From Gracilaria gracilis (Eukaryota; Rhodophyta; Florideophyceae; Gracilariales; Gracilariaceae): DNA of 64,000 nucleotides. Under the pieces are notes generated by a model, which was given only the letters and a program-made list of their open reading frames with translations, ran no database searches and was not told the DNA's origin. Location: NCBI GenBank assembly GCA_030374805.1, contig JARGSG010000265.1:186001-250000 (forward strand), given 5' to 3'. Made by a program: the position numbers and the translations under genes. The number at the start of each line of letters is the position of its first letter. Positions within the stretch are counted from its first letter, which is position 1. Positions 57,816 through 64,000 of the stretch are shown piece after piece.

Positions 57816-59087
57816 GAAGACTCCCCATTGGATCGTACACCCCGTGGTACGGGAAAAGTTAAGGACTGCATCAAGCGGATGCAGCTCTCCTTTCGCAACC
57901 AGTTGTTCACTGGAGAAGACCCAATATTGGTACTGGATTTCCTTGCACGCTTTGTAGCGGAAGCCGACATCCGCAACGAGGGCCAAGCCTTCGTGGCGTT
58001 ACCGTATTTCTTACGTGGAATGGCCGAGGACCAGTACAACTCTGTAAGAGGTTCTTCGCGAGCCTCCAAAGGAGGAGTTACCTGCTGGCCCGAAGCAGTG
58101 CAGTATCTGCTACGGTCGTATGCAACGAACAACGCCATTCAGGGGGCAATCCTCGCCTTGCGAGACACGCGTCAGCGCTCAGGCGAGACAGAAACCGATT
58201 TCTCGGTACGCCTGAACAAAGCGTTCCACCGATGTGGGAATGTCTACCCCTCTAGTGAGCGCTGCACAATGTTTATCGACGGATTGGACCCGGCTATCCG
58301 GACTTTGGTCGCCCGCTACCGCGAGGATAAGCGGAAGACCACATATCTTGAGCTCATTCAGTATGCAAGAGCTCAAGGTGATGCGCTTCGCGCCAGGCCC
58401 CCGACTACTCGGTCCAAGTCTGCCAAAGCGTTGTTGATGGACACACGGTCCCCGTCTCTCTCGCTCGTCGCGGATCAGGCACCTCCACAGGAGTATGATA
58501 ACGTCCAGCTCGCTCAGAGCGGCGTCGACTCCATCCCGACAACGGAACTCCCGTCGACGACGGATGCTTCCTTCGAGACCGCTCGGGAAGGCACCGTGCT
58601 CTACGCCGATGCCCCTCGAGTTCACGGGCCCCGCATCCCGTACTCGAACGGTGAAACCCGTTATCAACGGCCCGGATGGCAGGATAACCGCCCGGCGGTA
58701 CGCTTCACGGATCACCGGAATGGACACCCTCGTCAGGGTAGGCAGGCGCTAATATGCCACCTCTGCTACACCCATGGTCACACGTCACCACAGTGCCTTC
58801 TCTCCATGCGAGAGATGGCCAAGGTGACGGTGAATTATGAGGCCCTCACTCCGGAGGAGAAGCGTTCCGTCCCAATGACGTCGTATCTCCGCGCCAAGAC
58901 GGACTTCGCCCACGTCGTACCGACGGCGCCGCCACCGCAGCGCGTCCCGGTACAACCGATGGCTTTGGCTCATCACGTGGCGAACAGACCAGACACCGCT
59001 ACCGCGGGAACACAAGGCCAGCGTGCCCAAGCGCTGATGGTCGAAGAACCTGAGCAGCCGCCCCAGGCGGAGGGTCAGGGAAACTGA
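57816..59087 (+). CDS. gag: Gag capsid-like and zinc-knuckle part, in phase after TAG, unit 3
   Basis: It matches unit 2 and is unbroken to TGA 59085-59087. The zinc knuckle lies at about 58754-58795. The last codons before the stop form the slippery heptamer. With read-through at the TAG the whole Gag would be about 724 residues, which is long for a Ty3/gypsy Gag because of the coiled-coil N-terminal part. Confidence 0.8.
   Translation, partial: EDSPLDRTPRGTGKVKDCIKRMQLSFRNQLFTGEDPILVLDFLARFVAEADIRNEGQAFVALPYFLRGMAEDQYNSVRGSSRASKGGVTCWPEAVQYLLRSYATNNAIQGAILALRDTRQRSGETETDFSVRLNKAFHRCGNVYPSSERCTMFIDGLDPAIRTLVARYREDKRKTTYLELIQYARAQGDALRARPPTTRSKSAKALLMDTRSPSLSLVADQAPPQEYDNVQLAQSGVDSIPTTELPSTTDASFETAREGTVLYADAPRVHGPRIPYSNGETRYQRPGWQDNRPAVRFTDHRNGHPRQGRQALICHLCYTHGHTSPQCLLSMREMAKVTVNYEALTPEEKRSVPMTSYLRAKTDFAHVVPTAPPPQRVPVQPMALAHHVANRPDTATAGTQGQRAQALMVEEPEQPPQAEGQGN
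59078..59084 (+). promoter_or_regulatory. Putative -1 ribosomal frameshift site GGGAAAC, unit 3
   Basis: This reads G GGA AAC followed at once by TGA. After a -1 slip the ribosome reads GGG AAA CTG ATC and enters pol. The stem TCTCCC (59097-59102), loop ATTC and stem GGGAGA (59107-59112) form a perfect 6-bp hairpin 12 bases downstream. In the pol phase the nearest upstream stop is at 59051-59053, so gag and pol overlap by only about 33 bases around this site. Confidence 0.8.
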
Positions 59088-62000
59088 TCGAGGGAGTCTC
59101 CCATTCGGGAGAGACGTTCTCAGAGCCGAGGCTGTTGACGTTCGAGGCGTCGCCGCCTCGCTCCCCGGTGAAAATCCTCTCGAGGAAAGACACCGCTGAC
59201 GCGGACTCGGAACACTTGGGTGTTCTCCGTCGACCGTGGATACGGGTTAAGAATAACCGGTTCCCGGATAGAGTCCTGGTAATGGCCAAGCGTAACTATA
59301 AAGTCTACGCTGACCTAGGTCTAAACCCCCAGTTTATGGTGCGCATTCTCACTGTGTTGAACACAGGCGCTGGACCGAACTTCATCGTGGAATCTCTCCT
59401 GCCATTGCATGTGCGGACACGTATTCGCCGCCAAGCGGTACCCGACGTCGCAGACTCGAACAACAACCCGTTGAAAACGGCAGGAACAATCGACTTAGTC
59501 GTGCGTCTCGGAACTTCCGTGGTGAAGCTCGACTTTATAGTGTGTCGGTCATTGGCTGCCCCAGTTATATTGGGATGTGATTACTGCGACAGGTTCGTCG
59601 ACGCAATCAGGCCCCGCCTCAGGCGCGTGGAATTTGAAGACGGTTCGTCGGTACCGATTGTCTGTCGTCCGCTGAAGCGTGCATCGAAGAAACAAGTTCC
59701 ACTCCCTGCTGCGCAGGAACCACCACCCGCTACACGCGAATACACAAAACTCCGTGTAGCCGCGTCGGTTTCTATCCCGCCTGAATCCCAAGTAATGGTG
59801 CAAGTTAATTCCCGTCAATACGGTCTTCGGGTTATCCAACCCTTGCCCTCGTTGTACGAGAAGTATCAACTCGCTGTAGCGAATGGCGTCGCGCACGTGA
59901 CACCGGATACTCCGTTTCGGATACTCGTTGCCAACCTTGGCAGCACCGCCCAGTATCTGGTAAAGAACCAAGTAATTGGATCGGTCACACCACACCCACT
60001 CGTCATGCTACCAACCCGGATGACGACCGCCGATGTACTCGGATTGTTATCCTCTAAGGAGGGAAGCCATCCCGAACACCCCGAAGTTCCGTCTAAGGAG
60101 GGGGAGGGTACTGCCATTGGTACTACCGTGTCAACGGAGAGCTTGCCGAATAACTCGGGGTCACCGCCCGTATCCGACACGGAGAAGCATGGCCCAACGA
60201 GCTACGACCGGGTTGACCCCGTGAAAGCTCTCGAGGAACTCGATCTCAGCTATGTGCCGAAGTCACACCGTGAACGTCTGAGGAGCATGTTACGGAAATT
60301 TACCCCAATGTGGGATGGCTCTCTTGGAGAGATCAACGCTACGGAACACCGGATTGACTTAATGTCGGACACGCGACCGATTGCGCAACCCCCTTACAGG
60401 GCAGGACCGAAAGCTCGGGAAGAGGAACAGTTCCAGGTGGACAAGATGCTCCGCGCAGGCGTGATTGAGCCCGCTCAGTCGCCCTGGGCATCCCCAGTGG
60501 TACTGGCACTCAAAGCGGACGGAACCTGGAAGTTCTGTGTCGACTACCGCCGGCTCAATGCCGTGACGATCAGGGACACGTATCCCATTCCTCGTATGGA
60601 CGAGTGCATCGATTCGCTCGGAAACGAAACCGTGTTCACGGCATTAGACGCCAACTGGGGCTACTGGCAAGTCCCCGTAAGGGAGGAAGACCGCGACAAA
60701 ACCGCGTTTGTATGCCACTCTGGGTCGTACCGCTTTAAGCGTATGCCCTTTGGTTTCACCAACGCTCCCGGTACCTTCCAGCGCGCTTTCGACATCTTGT
60801 TGAATCGTTACAAGTGGCGGGCTTGTCTAGTTTATCTAGACGACATTATTGTCTTCTCCAGTAATCTGGACGATCATCTCACCCACGTCAGGGATGTAAT
60901 GACCACTCTGCGTGACGCAGGAATAACCCTCAAGCTGAGGAAATGTGAGTTCTTCACAGACACTGTCAAGTATCTGGGCCACGTTATCCGTCCAGGACGG
61001 TTGTCGATCGAGGAAGCTCGAGTGAAGTCTCTCGCCAAGGCGAAAGAACCGCGAACCCAAACGGAATTGCGCTCCTTCCTGGGATTGGTCAACGTCTATC
61101 GACGGTTTGTCCCGAACTTTTCGGATATCGCGGCACCCCTCAACGCACTCTTGCGGAAAGGCCAGCCACCGAAACTTGACCCATTTACGCTTGTCGAGAC
61201 AGAGGCGTTTAACTCCTTAAAGGAGGCTGTCACAACTGCTCCGATTCTATCGTTGCCAAAACCCGGACTACCGTACTCCGTGGACACGGATTCGAGCGAC
61301 TACCAAGTCGGTTGTGCTCTATTCCAGACCACCCCCGAGGGAGAACGCAAACCCATAGGGTTCTGGTCGCGCTCGCTCAACGTTCATGAACGGAATTACT
61401 CCGTTTCGGAGAAGGAGTGTCTTGCAGTCGTATGGGCACTGTCCACTCTCCGCCCCTATCTTATGGGTGGACAATTCACCGTTTACACGGACCACTCCTC
61501 ACTGAGGTGGTTGATGAACATCTCCGATCCATCGGGCCGCCTCATGCGTTGGAGGCTCCGCTTAGCAGAATTCGACTTTCAAGTCGTTTACAAGAAGGGG
61601 ATACAGAACACCCAAGCCGACGCATTGTCGCGTTTACCCACGAATGGGGAAGCCCTCCCCTCGGGAGATGACGAGATTCCATGTTTCGTCGCTGACGAGG
61701 TGGAGTCGGAAGATCCGGAATGGGATTTCGACAAGTGGCCAGAAGACTGGGAATTCGACGATGGATTGGACGACGTACTCGTTGCAAACGAGAGCGAGGC
61801 TGACAAGCCCCTACCGGGGAACTTTGTCCCGGTAACACCGGAGGAAATGATCCGAGAACAGCACGGCGATCTCTTCTGCGTACGCATTCGTGCCCGTCTT
61901 AACGGTGGTGCTACCCTCCCGTTCGAGGTTAATGACATTGGCTACCTCGTACGAGTGGTCGAGTCACACCCACAAGTCGTGGTGCCCCACACGCTGCAGT

Positions 62001-64000
62001 CGCGGATACTCCAACTATCGCACTATGCGAAACTTGGTGGCCACGCAGGTGGTAGGAAGCTATACTTAACCCTGCGAAGGGACTTTTATTGGCCCGCCAT
62101 GGCGGTTGATTGCTACGCTACGGTGCGGTTCTGCACCGAGTGCGCGAAGAACCGGGTTAAACTCCGGAAGAACTCAAAGAAACTGAGATTATTCCCCGCA
62201 AGGGCGCCTCTCGAGTTTCTCGCAATCGACATCCTTGGACCCCTCCTCTCTACGCGGAGAGGCCACAAGTTCCTACTCGTTATTACGGATCGTTTCTTGA
62301 AACTAGTTCGGACTGTACCTCTGAAGAGGATCACCGCATTCACGGTCGCCCAGGCCTTCGTGAGGCACTGGATCTTTGTCTACGGTCCGCCGGTTGAAGT
62401 ACTCTCCGATAACGGGAAACAGTTCGCATCGCGATTTTTCCAGGATGTCTATCGCATCCTGGACGTCAAGAACCTGTTCACTACGACGTATCATCCTCAG
62501 TGTAATGGGCAAGTCGAACGGTTCAACCGGACTATGCTAGCTGCTCTCCGTTCTTACGTCGCTGATCACCCAAAGACATGGGATTTGTACACTGACGCGC
62601 TGACGTTCGCGTACAACACGCAGGTACACAGGACTACCGGTGTTTCACCGTTCGAGTTGGTTCTGTCCCGTACGCCCCCGCCTGTGGCGTTGGAATCACA
62701 GCCTACGCTGGGTAACTTCCCCTCTGTGGGCGACTACCGACAGAAGTGGAAAAACTGGTTAACCAGGCTGGTACCAGCCGCTCGCCAGTCTATGGTACGT
62801 GCCCAAGCCGCTTACAAGCGTGATTTCGATTCTCGCTTGCGAAGAGGTACTACGCCGCCAATTAAGGCGGGTAACTACGTCTTCGTACGGAAGGAACACT
62901 ACAACCCCGAAAAGGACAAACGGCATAAGCTCTCGCCTGTGGCGGATGGACCCTTCAAGGTGATTTCTGCTACAGAAGGCACAGTGGTACTGGAAATCAA
63001 GGACACGCATGAGCGGATCTCCCGTGATCGCGTCGTACTTGCACCGCCACCCTCGTCTGAGGTCGAACCGGCACCTGCCCGACCCGTGCATACGGACTCT
63101 ACAACACCGGGTGCACCCATGGCCAATCGCCCATCGATTTTGCCACACCCGACTCGGGGACTGTCAGACCTACCGCTGGAGTCAGACACACCGATAACAT
63201 CGGGAATTGCTGGCCAGGATGGCCATTCCTCTGTTCAACCCGCGTGCGGGGATTCTCCCCGCAATGCGGAACGTTCACCCCAACCTCCCGCCGCTCCGTC
63301 TAAGGAGGGGGAGGACGCCTCTTCTGCCGAAGTTTATTCGCCGTCGCAACGGGAGACTGACACCCGTGCTACACGGTGGGCTAACGCTGAACCGGATACC
63401 CCATCGCCTGCGCCGGACATACAGTCCCGGAACCCCGACGCATCCGGATCGGTAAGCCCGAGTACGGGAGAGAAGAAGACACCGCGACCCGCGGATGCAC
63501 ACGCAAAAGCGGCTCCGTTGACCCCACCATCGCCCAAGGCGAGAAGCAATCGTTCGAAAGTACCAGCTCAGCTGGGCAGCGACAAACAACCCCCGCAGGG
63601 TACTGTCTCGAGCAATCGGTTGGAGGCGCCCTCCGTAGTGGGGGACGCTCAGCCGGAGCCCACCGCTGGAAGCGTGACTGGAACCCCCCGACATCGGGAG
63701 AAGGACTACGCACCGCCGCGCACGATTGTGCGGACTCCGAGTGTCTCGGCTGACCCCGGCGTCGGCGGCGGAAAGGAACCGGTCGCTCCGGAGATCGCTC
63801 GCGCCGTGGACGAGACGAGCACGCCGGACATGGCGGAAACTTCCCAAGTAATGGGCACGGCACGCGCTGTGCCCAGCACTGCTGGGAACGCCGATAGATG
63901 CCTGGAGTTGCCAGAAGTAACCGTTGGGAACGGGTTGACACGCCGCCGCCACTTGGCACTCGCCAACAAGGACACCCTGTCCAGGGAGGCGGATCGCTAC
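59084..64000 (+). CDS. pol: Pol polyprotein, uninterrupted to the window edge, unit 3
   Basis: The phase is open from the frameshift site for over 1,630 codons without a stop; I checked phase at the RNase H, pre-integrase, zinc-finger and linker positions where units 1 and 2 shift. Domains in order: protease-like (LNTGAGPNF, the catalytic Asp replaced by Asn at 59360-59362, then VILGCD); RT (PYRAGP, MPFGFTNAP, YLDD at 60833-60844); RNase H (DTDSS, SEKECLAVVWAL, YTDHSSLRW, ADALSRL); integrase with HHCC zinc finger (SHYAKLGGH ... CTEC), DDE residues in IDILGP, LSDNG and QVERFNR, and the GPF block; then a Pro/Thr/Ala-rich linker cut by the window. There is one private RT change, APGTFQ for APATFQ. 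Confidence 0.9.
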   Translation, partial: MIEGVSHSGETFSEPRLLTFEASPPRSPVKILSRKDTADADSEHLGVLRRPWIRVKNNRFPDRVLVMAKRNYKVYADLGLNPQFMVRILTVLNTGAGPNFIVESLLPLHVRTRIRRQAVPDVADSNNNPLKTAGTIDLVVRLGTSVVKLDFIVCRSLAAPVILGCDYCDRFVDAIRPRLRRVEFEDGSSVPIVCRPLKRASKKQVPLPAAQEPPPATREYTKLRVAASVSIPPESQVMVQVNSRQYGLRVIQPLPSLYEKYQLAVANGVAHVTPDTPFRILVANLGSTAQYLVKNQVIGSVTPHPLVMLPTRMTTADVLGLLSSKEGSHPEHPEVPSKEGEGTAIGTTVSTESLPNNSGSPPVSDTEKHGPTSYDRVDPVKALEELDLSYVPKSHRERLRSMLRKFTPMWDGSLGEINATEHRIDLMSDTRPIAQPPYRAGPKAREEEQFQVDKMLRAGVIEPAQSPWASPVVLALKADGTWKFCVDYRRLNAVTIRDTYPIPRMDECIDSLGNETVFTALDANWGYWQVPVREEDRDKTAFVCHSGSYRFKRMPFGFTNAPGTFQRAFDILLNRYKWRACLVYLDDIIVFSSNLDDHLTHVRDVMTTLRDAGITLKLRKCEFFTDTVKYLGHVIRPGRLSIEEARVKSLAKAKEPRTQTELRSFLGLVNVYRRFVPNFSDIAAPLNALLRKGQPPKLDPFTLVETEAFNSLKEAVTTAPILSLPKPGLPYSVDTDSSDYQVGCALFQTTPEGERKPIGFWSRSLNVHERNYSVSEKECLAVVWALSTLRPYLMGGQFTVYTDHSSLRWLMNISDPSGRLMRWRLRLAEFDFQVVYKKGIQNTQADALSRLPTNGEALPSGDDEIPCFVADEVESEDPEWDFDKWPEDWEFDDGLDDVLVANESEADKPLPGNFVPVTPEEMIREQHGDLFCVRIRARLNGGATLPFEVNDIGYLVRVVESHPQVVVPHTLQSRILQLSHYAKLGGHAGGRKLYLTLRRDFYWPAMAVDCYATVRFCTECAKNRVKLRKNSKKLRLFPARAPLEFLAIDILGPLLSTRRGHKFLLVITDRFLKLVRTVPLKRITAFTVAQAFVRHWIFVYGPPVEVLSDNGKQFASRFFQDVYRILDVKNLFTTTYHPQCNGQVERFNRTMLAALRSYVADHPKTWDLYTDALTFAYNTQVHRTTGVSPFELVLSRTPPPVALESQPTLGNFPSVGDYRQKWKNWLTRLVPAARQSMVRAQAAYKRDFDSRLRRGTTPPIKAGNYVFVRKEHYNPEKDKRHKLSPVADGPFKVISATEGTVVLEIKDTHERISRDRVVLAPPPSSEVEPAPARPVHTDSTTPGAPMANRPSILPHPTRGLSDLPLESDTPITSGIAGQDGHSSVQPACGDSPRNAERSPQPPAAPSKEGEDASSAEVYSPSQRETDTRATRWANAEPDTPSPAPDIQSRNPDASGSVSPSTGEKKTPRPADAHAKAAPLTPPSPKARSNRSKVPAQLGSDKQPPQGTVSSNRLEAPSVVGDAQPEPTAGSVTGTPRHREKDYAPPRTIVRTPSVSADPGVGGGKEPVAPEIARAVDETSTPDMAETSQVMGTARAVPSTAGNADRCLELPEVTVGNGLTRRRHLALANKDTLSREADRY

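Larger units (their letters stand above)
56040..64000 (+). mobile_element. Ty3/gypsy chromovirus, array unit 3, truncated by the window
   Basis: This third head-to-tail unit again shares its LTR with the preceding one. The window ends inside the pol linker region, so the chromodomain, antisense gene and right-hand LTR are not seen. It is the least damaged unit: pol is open from the frameshift site to the last base. Confidence 0.95.

Noticed and set aside
1..64000. tRNA, rRNA, CRISPR arrays or bacterial-type operons
   Set aside because: None seen on reading both strands. ParB-like and methyltransferase-like pieces alone do not make this a prokaryotic sequence.

Overview
This is a eukaryotic nuclear window built almost entirely of mobile elements and decayed coding sequence. 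No rRNA, tRNA, CRISPR or bacterial operon is visible. The mix of Ty3/gypsy chromoviruses, a non-LTR element with an RNase H domain and a Plavaka-like DNA transposase suggests an algal or other protist genome. A red alga is my best guess, but the sequence does not prove it.

0-12 kb holds fossils. A decayed Ty3/gypsy pol (about 100-2716) carries a roughly 450-bp insertion. A decayed non-LTR retrotransposon (about 3640-7690) has recognisable endonuclease, reverse transcriptase and RNase H parts. An old LTR lies in reverse orientation (9909-10681), followed by a relic of an antisense gene (10728-11640). A 364-bp inverted-repeat element interrupts that relic, and a second 364-bp copy interrupts the Plavaka-like transposase at 12.0-15.75 kb.

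15.9-34.5 kb is mostly broken minus-strand coding sequence. Recognisable pieces are a HAD-type phosphatase (18.4-19.1 kb), a ParB-like domain gene (22.0-22.7 kb) with a second, more damaged relative at 32.9-33.8 kb, a plus-strand DNA-methyltransferase-like relic (24.4-25.35 kb), and pieces with EF-hand, C2 and membrane segments (25.6-31 kb). A doubtful C48-peptidase-like piece lies at 34.1-34.4 kb. Most other ORFs here are unrecognised.

34,949 to the window end is a head-to-tail array of one Ty3/gypsy chromovirus. Its order is LTR-internal-LTR-internal-LTR-internal, with neighbouring units sharing single LTRs (units of 10,552 and 10,539 bp; the third is cut by the window). Each unit has a ~764-771 bp LTR with 12-bp inverted ends, a putative primer binding site, a gag frame interrupted by an in-frame TAG, a GGGAAAC slippery heptamer abutting the gag stop, and a -1-frame pol (protease, RT, RNase H, integrase, long proline-rich linker, chromodomain). 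A convergent antisense gene lies between pol and the next LTR. Pol is frameshifted in units 1 and 2 but open to the window edge in unit 3. The fossil LTR and antisense relic at 9.9-11.6 kb come from an older relative with the same layout, which shows that the antisense gene is an old, conserved part of this family.
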